Assembly: GCA_035946575.1 (NCBI GenBank)
Contig: DASYZG010000004.1
Location: 12,437-76,436 of the forward strand
Reading direction: 5' to 3'
DNA: 64,000 nt
Source of the DNA: Gp13-AA77 sp035946575
GTDB taxonomy: Bacteria; Acidobacteriota; Terriglobia; UBA7540
Shown here: piece after piece, positions 29,984 through 38,267 of the stretch
Layout of the letters: each line of letters opens with the position of its first letter
How positions within the stretch are numbered: position 1 is the first letter of the stretch
Notes under the pieces: model-generated
What the model saw: the letters and a program-made list of their open reading frames with translations, nothing else
What the model was told of the DNA's origin: nothing
The model's database searches: none
Program-made: the position numbers and the translations under genes

Positions 29984-30067
29984 CCTTGGGAGCGCGGCCA
30001 GCTTGGCCGCTTTCGCCTCCTTCTGATCAAAGCGCACCGGGCGGCCAGGATGGCCGCGCTCCCAAGG
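29984..30067. repeat. 84-bp long inverted repeat (MITE- or REP-like)
   Basis: Arms of 27 bases, starting CCTTGGGAGCGCGGCCA (29984-30010) and ending TGGCCGCGCTCCCAAGG (30041-30067), match at 25 of 27 positions around a 30-base centre. Each arm also contains a small internal palindrome (GCGGCCA..TTGGCCGC). It lies in the divergent spacer between the TonB-like gene and ileS. The rest of that 311-base spacer holds no gene. Confidence 0.8.
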
Positions 30068-30117
30068 CCGCCTTAAGTCGGCATCAGGACACTGCCGGAG
30101 CCGTGTAGCCGCTACGC

Positions 30118-30123
30118 TATAAT
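30118..30123 (+). promoter_or_regulatory. Consensus -10 box upstream of ileS
   Basis: A perfect TATAAT lies 25 bases upstream of the ileS start, but no good -35 box is found at 16-18 bases. It is a plausible ileS promoter element only. The ribosome site GGAGGATGG precedes the ATG at 30148. Confidence 0.35.
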
Positions 30124-30147
30124 GGATGTGACGCCCTCGGAGGATGG

Positions 30148-33036
30148 ATGCCGAAGATAATGGACCTGAAGAGCACCATTAACTTGCCGCAGACTGCCTT
30201 TTCGATGAAGGCCAACCTGCCCCAGAACGAGCCCCGCTGGCTCGAACGGTGGGAAATGACGGACCTCTACGGCGCCATCCGCCGCGCGCGCGCCGCCGCG
30301 CCGGTCTTTACCCTGCACGACGGTCCGCCCTACGCCAACGGACGGATCCACCTGGGCACCGCGCTCAACAAGATCCTCAAGGACCTGATCGTCAAGTCAA
30401 AAACCATGGCCGGCTTCAACGCGCCCTATCTGCCAGGATGGGACTGCCACGGCCTGCCCATCGAGAACAATGTCGACAAGGAACTCGGCCCGCGCAAGGC
30501 GCAGATGTCGGTGATCGAGATCCGCCGTGCGTGCCGGCGCTACGCGGAGAAGTACCTCAGCCTCCAGCGCGACGATTTCAAGCGTCTTGGCATCTTCGGC
30601 GAGTGGAGCGACCCGTATGTCACCATGTCCCCGGCATACGAGGCGTATACGACCGAAGCTTTTCTCAAGTTTCTGGAGCATGGCTACGTTTACCGAGGGT
30701 TGAAGCCGGTTTACTGGTGCGTGCGCCACGCCACTGCGCTGGCCGACGCCGAGGTGGAATACGAAAACCATGGCACTCCGTCGATCTACGTGCGTTACCG
30801 GCTGATCAGCGACCCGGCCGCGATCGACCCCGCCCTCGCCGGGCGCCGCGTGTGGGTGATCGTCTGGACCACCACGCCCTGGACCCTTCCCGCCAGCATG
30901 GCGGTGGCTTTCCATCCTGAGTTCGAATACGTCGCGGCGACGGAGTCGGATTCCTCCGACGTCTATATCCTGGAAGCGCGCCGTCATCATCCGGCCCTCG
31001 AGGAGACTGGCCTCGCCGCCAGGACCGTCCTCGCGCGAATCCCCGGCCGTAAGTTCGACCGGATCGAGTTCCAGCATCCTTTTCTGGCCCGCAAAATTCT
31101 CGGCGTGCTCGCGGACTACGTCACGGCCGAGGACGGCACGGGCGCGGTCCACACGGCTCCCGGCCACGGCCGTGAAGACTTTGAGACCGGCGTCCGCTAC
31201 GGGCTCGATATTGAGAACCCCGTCGACGATCACGGCAGATTCATGGGCGGTCTCGACGCCTACGCGGGCAAGAAGGTGTTTGAGGCCAACGAGCCCATCA
31301 TCGATCTGTTGCGCACGCTGGGCGCGCTGGTCGGTCCGCCGCACTGGCTCGAGCACTCCTATCCGCACTGCTGGCGCTGCCACCAGCCCGTGATCTTCCG
31401 CACCAGCCGCCAGTGGTTTGTGGACGTCGATCACGCGGAATTGCGCCGCCACGCTTTGGACGAGATCAAGAAGGTCCATTGGTCGCCCGAATGGGGCGAG
31501 GAGCGCATCAGCAACATGGTTTCGGGACGTCCCGACTGGTGCATCTCGCGCCAGCGCGTCTGGGGCGTGCCCATCGCCGTGTTCCATTGCGAGTCATGCG
31601 GCCAGCCGCTGATGGACGCAACAGCCGCCGCGCCCGCGGTGGAGCTGTTCCGCCGCGAAGGGGCAGACGCCTGGTTCGCGCACCCGATCGGGGACCTGAT
31701 CGCGCCGGGTACCCGTTGCCCGGGCTGCGGCCAGTCAAAGTTCCGCAAGGAGACTGACATCCTCGACGTCTGGTTCGATTCCGGCTCCAGCCAGTACGCG
31801 GTGCTGGGGCACCGTCCGGACCTGCCCTGGCCCGCCGATGTCTACATCGAAGGCCCCGACCAGCATCGGGGCTGGTTCCAGAGTTCACTGCTGGTGGGCA
31901 TGGTCACGCACGGCGCCGCGCCTTATCGCCAGGTCCTCACGGTTGGCTGGACGCTCGACCCGCAGGGCCGCGCCATGTCGAAGTCGCTCGGCAACGGCAT
32001 CGACCCGAACGACGTCATCCGCAGCCACGGCGCCGAAATCCTGCGGCTGTGGGTGGGCTCGGTGGACTTCCGCGAGGACGTGGTGCTCTCGGAGCAGATT
32101 CTCGACCGGCTCTCCGAGGCCTATCGCAAGCTGCGCAACACCTTCCGCTACTGCCTGGGCAACCTGTACGACTTCGATCCGGCGCGCGACACTGACAATC
32201 CAGAAGGCATGGAAGAAATTGACGCTTGGGCGCTCGAGCGTACTGCCGAAGTGCTCGATGAAGTGCAAAGGGCCTACGAGGAGTACGCCTTTCATCGCGT
32301 CTACCGCGCGCTCTATGACTTCGCCACCGTGGACCTGAGCGCGTTCTATTTCGACATCCTGAAAGACCGCCTCTATACGGCTCCGGCGGCCTCGGCGCGA
32401 CGCCGGGCGGCCCAGTGGACTCTGTATCGCATCGCCGACGCGCTCGTGCGGGCGCTCGCCCCGATTCTCACCTTTACCTCCGAAGAAGTATGGGATCACC
32501 TGCCGGGCCGGGGCGGCGGATCGAGTGTGCACGAAGCGGAGTTCGTCTCCCCGGATGAACTCCGGGGCAAGGTGCCGGCAAAGTACGCCGGACGCCTGGC
32601 TAACTGGCCGCGCCTGATCGCTGTCCGCGACCAAGTGCTCAGGGCGCTCGAGGCTGCGCGGCAGGAAAAGCGCATCGGCGGCGGGCTCGAAGCCAGGGTC
32701 CGATTGCAGGCCTCCGGCGAAACCGCCCGGCTGCTCGAGGATTATCGCGACTTCCTGCGCTATCTCTTCATCGTCTCTCAGGTCGAGATCGAGACGTCTG
32801 AAGGCGGGTGTTCCGATGGCGCACCGGCCGACGGCGCATCGGGCGCGGCATCGGGTCAGCAACCCGGAAGCGCGGACATCAAAGCAGACGTCAAGATCGT
32901 CGTGGAGCGCGCCCCGGGGACCAAGTGCGCGCGCTGCTGGAACTACTCGGAGCGCGTCGGCGAGAACGCCGATTATCCGGCGGTCTGCGAGCGCTGCTCG
33001 GAGGCGCTTGGTCAAATTGAGGCGCAGGTCTCGTGA
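30148..33036 (+). CDS. ileS: Isoleucyl-tRNA synthetase
   Basis: Class I synthetase charging tRNA-Ile, with an editing domain that clears valine. The 962-residue product has the HIGH-type motif in PYANGRIHLG (about 64-72), the CP1 editing insertion (WTTTPWTLPASMAVAFHP; TGAVHTAPGHGREDF), the KMSKS-type motif AMSKS, the anticodon-binding helices, and the C-terminal zinc finger with CARCW and CERC. A short low-complexity insertion rich in Gly/Ala/Ser precedes the zinc finger. It overlaps the next small gene by one to four bases. Confidence 0.98.
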   Translation: MPKIMDLKSTINLPQTAFSMKANLPQNEPRWLERWEMTDLYGAIRRARAAAPVFTLHDGPPYANGRIHLGTALNKILKDLIVKSKTMAGFNAPYLPGWDCHGLPIENNVDKELGPRKAQMSVIEIRRACRRYAEKYLSLQRDDFKRLGIFGEWSDPYVTMSPAYEAYTTEAFLKFLEHGYVYRGLKPVYWCVRHATALADAEVEYENHGTPSIYVRYRLISDPAAIDPALAGRRVWVIVWTTTPWTLPASMAVAFHPEFEYVAATESDSSDVYILEARRHHPALEETGLAARTVLARIPGRKFDRIEFQHPFLARKILGVLADYVTAEDGTGAVHTAPGHGREDFETGVRYGLDIENPVDDHGRFMGGLDAYAGKKVFEANEPIIDLLRTLGALVGPPHWLEHSYPHCWRCHQPVIFRTSRQWFVDVDHAELRRHALDEIKKVHWSPEWGEERISNMVSGRPDWCISRQRVWGVPIAVFHCESCGQPLMDATAAAPAVELFRREGADAWFAHPIGDLIAPGTRCPGCGQSKFRKETDILDVWFDSGSSQYAVLGHRPDLPWPADVYIEGPDQHRGWFQSSLLVGMVTHGAAPYRQVLTVGWTLDPQGRAMSKSLGNGIDPNDVIRSHGAEILRLWVGSVDFREDVVLSEQILDRLSEAYRKLRNTFRYCLGNLYDFDPARDTDNPEGMEEIDAWALERTAEVLDEVQRAYEEYAFHRVYRALYDFATVDLSAFYFDILKDRLYTAPAASARRRAAQWTLYRIADALVRALAPILTFTSEEVWDHLPGRGGGSSVHEAEFVSPDELRGKVPAKYAGRLANWPRLIAVRDQVLRALEAARQEKRIGGGLEARVRLQASGETARLLEDYRDFLRYLFIVSQVEIETSEGGCSDGAPADGASGAASGQQPGSADIKADVKIVVERAPGTKCARCWNYSERVGENADYPAVCERCSEALGQIEAQVS

Positions 33037-33257
33037 TGCGGCGTTCGCAGGGCGCAGGGAACAGGAAACCAGGAGGAGCGACGGGAAGTGCCAAAGAAGA
33101 AGTGCGCAGGCTGCTCGACGCCGTCCCGGACGACGCCTCGTATGAGGATATCCAGTACCACATCTACGTACGCCAGAACGTCGCGCGTGGGTTGGAGGAA
33201 GCCGCTCAGGGCAAGGTGGTGGGTCAGGAAGAAATTGAGCGCTGGATGTCGAAGTGA
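33033..33257 (+). CDS. Small antitoxin-like protein
   Basis: 74 residues (GTG 33033, or ATG 33036 directly overlapping the ileS stop). The conserved-looking part is the C-terminal half: EEVRRLLDAVPDDASYEDIQ, then YHIYVRQNVARGLEEAAQGK and a final EEIERWM. This pattern is typical of small antitoxins encoded before ParE/RelE toxins. A strong AGGAGGAG at 33070-33077 inside the frame hints at a later start, though no good start codon follows at the right distance. The toxin partner appears truncated (next entry), so this is an orphan or decaying module. Confidence 0.6.
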   Translation: MMRRSQGAGNRKPGGATGSAKEEVRRLLDAVPDDASYEDIQYHIYVRQNVARGLEEAAQGKVVGQEEIERWMSK

Positions 33258-33376
33258 CTAGACGTGTAGTTTGGACCCGGCAGGCTCAAGCCGACCTCGG
33301 TGCTCACGGCGCGCGTGATTTGATGTCGCTGTGGAGGCGGAGCCTGCGACCTCGTGTAGACGACATTCTCGGCTGA
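33254..33376 (+). pseudogene. Truncated ParE/RelE-type toxin remnant
   Basis: A frame of 40 codons starting at GTG 33254 overlaps the antitoxin stop (GTGA), as toxin genes normally do. Its first 15 residues, VTRRVVWTRQAQADL, look like the start of a ParE/RelE toxin, but the next 25 have no toxin-like pattern and a stop follows at 33376, two bases before lspA. Full toxins have about 90-100 residues. I infer that most of the toxin has been deleted. The fragment is too short for certainty. Confidence 0.5.
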
Positions 33377-33378
33377 CT

Positions 33379-33894
33379 ATGTCTCGCTCTCGAAACCTTA
33401 TCCGTCTTATCTACGTTCTGATCGCCGCCGTGACCTTTGTTGCCGACCAGGTGACCAAGGGCATGATCGAGCGCCGCCTCGGCATGTTTGAAGTGGTCCC
33501 GGTGATCCCCCACTTCTTCAACCTGACGCGCAGCCAGAACCCGGGCGCGGCTTTCGGGCTATTTGCCGACTCGCCCGCCCCCTGGAAGACCGTCCTGCTC
33601 GTGATCGTCTCCGCGCTGCTCATCGGAAGCGTAGTGGGCGTGGCCTGGCGCAGCCATCATATCGACTGGAAATCGGGGGTCGGTCTGGCCCTGATCCTGG
33701 GCGGTGCGATGAGCAACCTGCTGGATCGCATCCGCTTCGGCGAGGTCGTCGACTTCCTGGATGTCTATTTCCGGGGTTACCACTGGTACACCTTCAACCT
33801 CGCCGATGCGGCCATCGTAGCCGGCGCCTTCCTGCTCATCTTGAGGGTCGGATTCTCGAGTGACGCGCCTCAGCCGGCCAGCGCCAAACGCTGA
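33379..33894 (+). CDS. lspA: Lipoprotein signal peptidase (signal peptidase II)
   Basis: Inner-membrane aspartyl protease that cuts signal peptides of lipoproteins. 171 residues with four membrane segments. Catalytic Asp116 is in NLLDRIRFGEVVDF and Asp143 in FNLADAAI; NPGAAFG near 54-60 is also conserved. ATG 33379 is chosen as the family start; an upstream in-frame ATG at 33331 adds nothing conserved. The ileS-lspA neighbourhood is common in bacteria. Confidence 0.97.
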   Translation: MSRSRNLIRLIYVLIAAVTFVADQVTKGMIERRLGMFEVVPVIPHFFNLTRSQNPGAAFGLFADSPAPWKTVLLVIVSALLIGSVVGVAWRSHHIDWKSGVGLALILGGAMSNLLDRIRFGEVVDFLDVYFRGYHWYTFNLADAAIVAGAFLLILRVGFSSDAPQPASAKR

Positions 33895-34160
33895 GATGAA
33901 GCAGCTGCAAGCAGCATGTGTCCTGCTTCTGCTTCGTGACCTTCTCTGGGGCCTCTGTGAATCCTCAGCGCACTCCGTGGTGAAAGCTTTTCCCCCGGCG
34001 AACGGCTCTAAGGCTGTGCAGCCCGCCTGATACAGCAGACCCCTGATTGACCGGGGCGTTCGCTCCACAGCACCCTGTTATCATTCCCGTCGCGCTGGCG
34101 GCTCGGTGCAGGCATCCCCGATCAGCGGGAATCTTACTCAGGAAAGGCCAGGTTCACCTT
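33895..34160. other. Spacer with fragments of a CTCTGTGGTGAA-type repeat
   Basis: 266 bases without a gene. Around 33950-33990 words such as GGCCTCTGTGAATCCTC and ACTCCGTGGTGAAAGC occur, matching the array at 36085-36170. The last bases carry AGGAAAGG upstream of the next start. Confidence 0.45.
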
Positions 34161-34871
34161 ATGAGGAAGCTCGTTCTCCTCGCCGTTGTTGCCCTCGTCT
34201 TCGCCCTCAGCCCGGCGGCCTACGCTGGATCGATCGTCTTCAGCTTCAAGGGAACCACTTCGGCTGCGACCTGGGCCTGGCTTGACGGCACCAGTTCCCT
34301 CGCTGGCAAGGCTGATTCGGCGACTGTAGACGTGGTCGGCGACGCCGGCATGCCGATCAACGGTGACGTCAGTCTCACCTTCGCGTTGGGCCCGAATACC
34401 GGCGGAGATGGGACATTCGGCAATCCCTACCAGTTCGACTGGGGCGGCAGTATCGTGGTCACGGGCTGCCTTCCCGGGCAGGGTGCCGGCTGCACCAGCA
34501 CGTACCTGTTCAAGGGTCAGTTCGAAGCGGCGATGGCCTATGCGGTCACCGATTATCTCAGCTTCAATGCGCCTCTCATTTCGGGAACCCTCAACCCCGC
34601 GATCGCGGCAATGTTCGGGTTCAGCGACGTGAATGTGCTGGGAAGCTTCGAGGGGGTCCTGACTTGTGACGGCATCGCCTTCGGTTGCACGAGTGGCTCT
34701 GACCACCTGGTGGGCAGCGCCGACATGATCTTAATGCCGAGCCAGGGGCCTTGTGACTCAGCTTCCTGCGGGGTTACCACGCCCGAGCCCGATGCTCTGC
34801 AATTGACTTCTCTGGGCCTGCTGCTTCTGATGATAATGGCCGCAGCGCGCCGGCTCGCCAAGTCGTTGTAA
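34161..34871 (+). CDS. PEP-CTERM sorting domain protein
   Basis: Secreted protein of 236 residues from ATG 34161, with a clear signal peptide (MRKLVLLAVVALVFALSPAAYA) followed by a beta-rich Gly/Ser/Thr-rich domain with Cys pairs. The C-terminus is TPEPDALQLTSLGLLLL, further hydrophobic residues, then the basic ARRLAKSL: the tripartite PEP-CTERM signal. It is not obviously similar to the other PEP-CTERM protein at 15987-16631 outside the ends. Function of the mature domain unknown. Confidence 0.85.
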   Translation: MRKLVLLAVVALVFALSPAAYAGSIVFSFKGTTSAATWAWLDGTSSLAGKADSATVDVVGDAGMPINGDVSLTFALGPNTGGDGTFGNPYQFDWGGSIVVTGCLPGQGAGCTSTYLFKGQFEAAMAYAVTDYLSFNAPLISGTLNPAIAAMFGFSDVNVLGSFEGVLTCDGIAFGCTSGSDHLVGSADMILMPSQGPCDSASCGVTTPEPDALQLTSLGLLLLMIMAAARRLAKSL

Positions 34872-35109
34872 GCCGCACTCACGCGTGATTCCCGCGCAAG
34901 CGCGAACCCATCCCCTCTACTCCGCGCACTATTCTCCTTTGTCCCATTTTCCGGTGCTAGCATGATGATGACTGGGAGGCTTGCTGGTAAGGCGGTTGAA
35001 ACCGATATCTCGAGAATGAGCAGGGTATCGCGATTTTTGCCCTCGCGGGTCACTTCGCGTCAAAGCCAGACTGGCAGCTTTCAAAGCCCACGCCCAATCG
35101 GCGCCAGAC

Positions 35110-36069
35110 ATGCCTGAAACGCGCATATTCGAAGTCATGCCTGACGAATCCCGCACGCGGCTCGATGTCTTTCTGGCGCGGCGCATGCCCGACTGGAGCC
35201 GCAGCCAGATCCAGCGCCAAATCCGCTCCGGACGGGTCAGCCTCGGCGCCGCCACGGTCTACAAGGCGGGCGCCGAGGTCGAGGCCGGCGATCGCGTAAG
35301 CATCCAGGCGGCCCGGCACGAGCTGCGCGCCACGCCGGAGGAGCTGCCGCTCGATATCATCTACGAGGACGAGGACCTGGTCGTGGTGAACAAGCCCGCG
35401 GGGATGGTCGTTCATGTGGGCGCCGGCGTCCGCTCGGGAACGCTGGTCAACGCCCTGCTCCATCACGTGAAAACGCTGGCGCGCGCCGGTGGCGACCTGC
35501 GGCCGGGCATCGTGCATCGACTTGATCGCATGACGTCGGGTCTCGTGATCGTGGCCAAGAACGACGCCGCTCTGCGTGACCTCAGCAGCCAGTTCAAAGG
35601 CCGCGAGGTCCGGAAGACGTATCTCGCGCTGGTCCACGGCCGCGTCGGAGGCGAACAGGGGGAGATCGAGCGCCCCGTGGGTCGCGATCCGCGCCGCCGC
35701 ATCCGTATGCGGACGTCGGGGATCGGCGCGCGCGCGGCGCTCACGCACTACCAGGTCCGCCGTCGCTTCCCGCATTTCACGCTGCTCGAGGTGCATCCCC
35801 GCACCGGACGCACCCACCAAATCCGAGTGCATCTGGCGTCGGTGGGGCATCCGGTGGTGGGCGACACGCTTTACGGCGCGCCGTCGCGATTGCACGCAGG
35901 CTCTCGAGAGGAAACCAGGACCTTGCCGCGGACGTTCCTGCACGCGGCGGGAATCAGGTTCCGGCATCCGCGCACAGGCGACGCGATAAGTTTCGAGGTT
36001 TCGCTGCCGGCAGAGCTGATGACCTTTTTGAACGGATTGGGAACCCGCGATGGGGTGGAAAAGCTCTAG
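35110..36069 (+). CDS. rluD: RluA/RluD-family 23S rRNA pseudouridine synthase
   Basis: 319 residues: an N-terminal S4 RNA-binding domain (RLDVFLARRMPDWSRSQIQR) and the RluA catalytic domain with Asp139 in HRLDRMTSG. The lspA-rluD proximity and domain layout fit RluD, which modifies helix 69 of 23S rRNA; the exact target is inferred. The start at ATG 35110 gives the expected N-terminus. Confidence 0.92.
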   Translation: MPETRIFEVMPDESRTRLDVFLARRMPDWSRSQIQRQIRSGRVSLGAATVYKAGAEVEAGDRVSIQAARHELRATPEELPLDIIYEDEDLVVVNKPAGMVVHVGAGVRSGTLVNALLHHVKTLARAGGDLRPGIVHRLDRMTSGLVIVAKNDAALRDLSSQFKGREVRKTYLALVHGRVGGEQGEIERPVGRDPRRRIRMRTSGIGARAALTHYQVRRRFPHFTLLEVHPRTGRTHQIRVHLASVGHPVVGDTLYGAPSRLHAGSREETRTLPRTFLHAAGIRFRHPRTGDAISFEVSLPAELMTFLNGLGTRDGVEKL

Positions 36070-36084
36070 CTCGGAGTTCACGGG

Positions 36085-36170
36085 GGCGCTGTGCGCTCTG
36101 TGGTCGGCGAGCCTCGAAGCACAGGGTTCACAAAGACTCCGTGCCCTCTGTGGTGAACGCTTTGAACAGG
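36085..36170. repeat. Degenerate GTGCCCTCTGTGGTGAAC-type repeat
   Basis: Contains CTGTGCGCTCTGTGGTCGGC and CCGTGCCCTCTGTGGTGAAC with an intervening imperfect inverted copy (AGCACAGGGTTCACAAAG). Related words occur at 33950-33990. Confidence 0.5.
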
Positions 36171-36191
36171 ACGATTGGGGCCGGGAGCAGG

Positions 36192-36220
36192 TTGAATCGT
36201 GGTATCCGGCGGCCTATACT
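36192..36220 (+). promoter_or_regulatory. Sigma70-type promoter of the copper-related operon
   Basis: TTGAAT (36192-36197) and TATACT (36215-36220) are separated by 17 bases; 4 of 6 and 5 of 6 consensus bases. The predicted transcription start, about 36227, is only some 19 bases before the chosen start at 36246. It is the best -35/-10 pair found in the window. Confidence 0.6.
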
Positions 36221-36245
36221 GCTTTCAGTCCTGGGGAATGGTGAA

Positions 36246-36677
36246 TTGAGAAAACGACGCCAGATCGTGGCCGTCCTCGCTTCTGTGGCGCTGTTGAGCG
36301 CGTCGCTCTCCGCCGTTGCGGATTGCGCCTCCCTTTGCGCGCATGCTCCGGCTGCCGCGTCGCCCCTTGACTCGACACCGGCGCACTGCGGCCACTGCCC
36401 TTCACCACAACCCACGCATCGGCAAACTCACCCGAGCCGCAACCAGCAGGGCCGGAATTGCGGACAGCACTGTCTCGGCCAGGCGATCGCCGGCAAAGTC
36501 TCGATCGCGACTGTGGAGACCGTTCAGCACGCCGCGCACGAACTGCTCGCCGTCAACAACGGCGCCGCGCGGGAGCCCCTACCTCCGGACTTCGCGCCGC
36601 TCGATTGGGAATCGCACTCGCCGCCTGCCCAATCCGGCCGCAGCATCTGCCGTCGCACTTCCTTGCTCCGCGTCTGA
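36246..36677 (+). CDS. Secreted Cys/His-rich protein upstream of multicopper oxidase
   Basis: 143 residues if TTG 36246 is the start, preceded by GGGGAATGG. Residues 1-24 form a signal peptide (MRKRRQ, then a hydrophobic run ending SAVA). The mature part has clustered Cys and His residues: CASLCAH, HCGHCP, NCGQHC. This spacing suggests metal binding, and the position 137 bases ahead of a multicopper oxidase and a TolC-like channel makes copper the likely ligand (inference). I recognise no named family. An upstream ATG at 36141 is less likely because the promoter lies inside that extension. Confidence 0.6.
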   Translation: MRKRRQIVAVLASVALLSASLSAVADCASLCAHAPAAASPLDSTPAHCGHCPSPQPTHRQTHPSRNQQGRNCGQHCLGQAIAGKVSIATVETVQHAAHELLAVNNGAAREPLPPDFAPLDWESHSPPAQSGRSICRRTSLLRV

Positions 36678-36770
36678 GCCTTTTCCGCCCGGTGCCGGCC
36701 TGAAACCCGGCAAGCAGAATAATCTGCCAGTGGAATAAGAGAACCTCAACGGTCAACTACTGTTAACAAC

Positions 36771-36791
36771 TGTCGACTGTCGACTGTCGAC
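36771..36791. repeat. Perfect 7-bp tandem repeat TGTCGAC x3
   Basis: Three exact copies of TGTCGAC between the Cys/His-rich gene and the multicopper oxidase, preceded by looser CAACTGTT-type units from 36746. The ribosome site AGGAGG of the oxidase follows at 36805. Confidence 0.8.
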
Positions 36792-36814
36792 TCTCTGCCA
36801 AGTCAGGAGGACTT

Positions 36815-38242
36815 ATGTCGGACAACCGGCGACAATTCTTCCGCCGCGCCATGGTCGGCTCCCTGGCCGCGGGCGCCACGCGCTTGCTCGCGGAATCCGC
36901 CCCACAGGGCCGGTCAAAGCCGGGGCACGCGCAAGCCGCGAAGCACGCGGCGCCATGGTCAGCGCCCGCGGGCGCCATCCTCCCCGTCGTCACCCCGGAT
37001 GTCCCGCATCTGCCATACACCCTGGACGGCGCTGTCAAGGTGTTTAATCTGACCGCCGGGCCGGTGCGCACTGAGATCGTGTCCGGTCGCGTAATGGACG
37101 CCTGGGGCTACAACGGCTCGATCCCCGGGCCGGCGATCGAAGTCGTGCAAGGCGACCGCGTGCGCCTCGTCGTGGACAATCATCTCCCCGAGCCTACGTC
37201 AATGCACTGGCACGGCTTCGAGATCCCCATCGCCATGGACGGCATGCCGGGCATCTCGCAGCCCATGATCCCGCCCGGAGGCCGCTTCGTTTACGAATTC
37301 ACCCTCCATCAGGCCGGAACTTTCTTCTACCACTCGCACGCGCCCATGCAGAGCATGATGGGCCTGATCGGCCTCTTCATCATGCATCCGAGAGAGCCTC
37401 TCGTCCCGCGCGTCGACAGGGACTACGGATTGATTTTGCAGGAATGGGCGATCCTGCCGAACAACACCGTGCCCAACACCATGTCGATGGAATTCAACTG
37501 GCTCACCATGAACGGCAAGGCCGCGCCCGCCACCACGCCGCTCATCGCGCGCCTCGGCGATCGCGTGCGGATTCGCCTGGTGAATCTCGGCATGGATCAC
37601 CATCCGATCCATCTGCACGGAAACACCTTTTACCTGACCGGCACCGAAGGCGGACGCGTGCCCCAGGCGGCCTGGACTCCGGCCAACACCGTGCTCGTCG
37701 GTGTGGCGCAGGCGCGCGACATCGAGTTCGAAGCCAATAATCCGGGCGACTGGATGCTCCATTGCCACATGCCGCACCACATGATGAACCACATGGCCTC
37801 CATGGTGGGACCGATGATGGAGTCCGGTCACGGCACGATGCACGCCCTGCCGGCAGGAATGGGAATGCCGGAAGGCATGGGAATGGTGCAACAGGGCGGC
37901 GCCCTCGACCCGGAGAACGGTCCGAGTCTCGGTCGCGCCATCGGCATCGGCGCCGATTACGAGAAGCCGGCCACCAACGCGCCGCTCGACCACCCGGCCC
38001 GGGCAGCCGAAACCGCTGCCCCCGCGTCAGGCCAGCACGAACAGCATGCCGGCAATCCGTGGCAGGTGCCGGGCTTTCCGCAAGACATGATGATGAACAT
38101 GATCGCGCCCAACACGAAACCCGAAACCTACGGCTTGCCCTCCGGCTGGGCCAGCGACATGGCGGGAATGATGACGCTGGTGCGGGTCCTCGAACCCGGT
38201 CTGTATGACCAAGTCATGGCGCGCGTCGGGCAGCAATCGTAA
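36815..38242 (+). CDS. Multicopper oxidase (periplasmic, Tat-exported)
   Basis: Copper-dependent oxidase of 475 residues. The N-terminus has a twin-arginine signal (NRRQFFRRAMVGSLAAG). All copper motifs are seen: HWHG (131-134), HSH (173-175), HPIHLHG (263-269) and HCHMPHH (316-322, type 1 Cys317). The C-terminal part is rich in Met and His (residues about 329-356), as in CopA/CueO-type enzymes. These features point to cuprous oxidase activity and copper tolerance in the periplasm, though laccase-like activity on organics is possible. It sits 25 bases before a TolC-like gene. Confidence 0.93.
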   Translation: MSDNRRQFFRRAMVGSLAAGATRLLAESAPQGRSKPGHAQAAKHAAPWSAPAGAILPVVTPDVPHLPYTLDGAVKVFNLTAGPVRTEIVSGRVMDAWGYNGSIPGPAIEVVQGDRVRLVVDNHLPEPTSMHWHGFEIPIAMDGMPGISQPMIPPGGRFVYEFTLHQAGTFFYHSHAPMQSMMGLIGLFIMHPREPLVPRVDRDYGLILQEWAILPNNTVPNTMSMEFNWLTMNGKAAPATTPLIARLGDRVRIRLVNLGMDHHPIHLHGNTFYLTGTEGGRVPQAAWTPANTVLVGVAQARDIEFEANNPGDWMLHCHMPHHMMNHMASMVGPMMESGHGTMHALPAGMGMPEGMGMVQQGGALDPENGPSLGRAIGIGADYEKPATNAPLDHPARAAETAAPASGQHEQHAGNPWQVPGFPQDMMMNMIAPNTKPETYGLPSGWASDMAGMMTLVRVLEPGLYDQVMARVGQQS

Positions 38243-38267
38243 TCGCCAGGACAAAGGGTGAGTCAAT

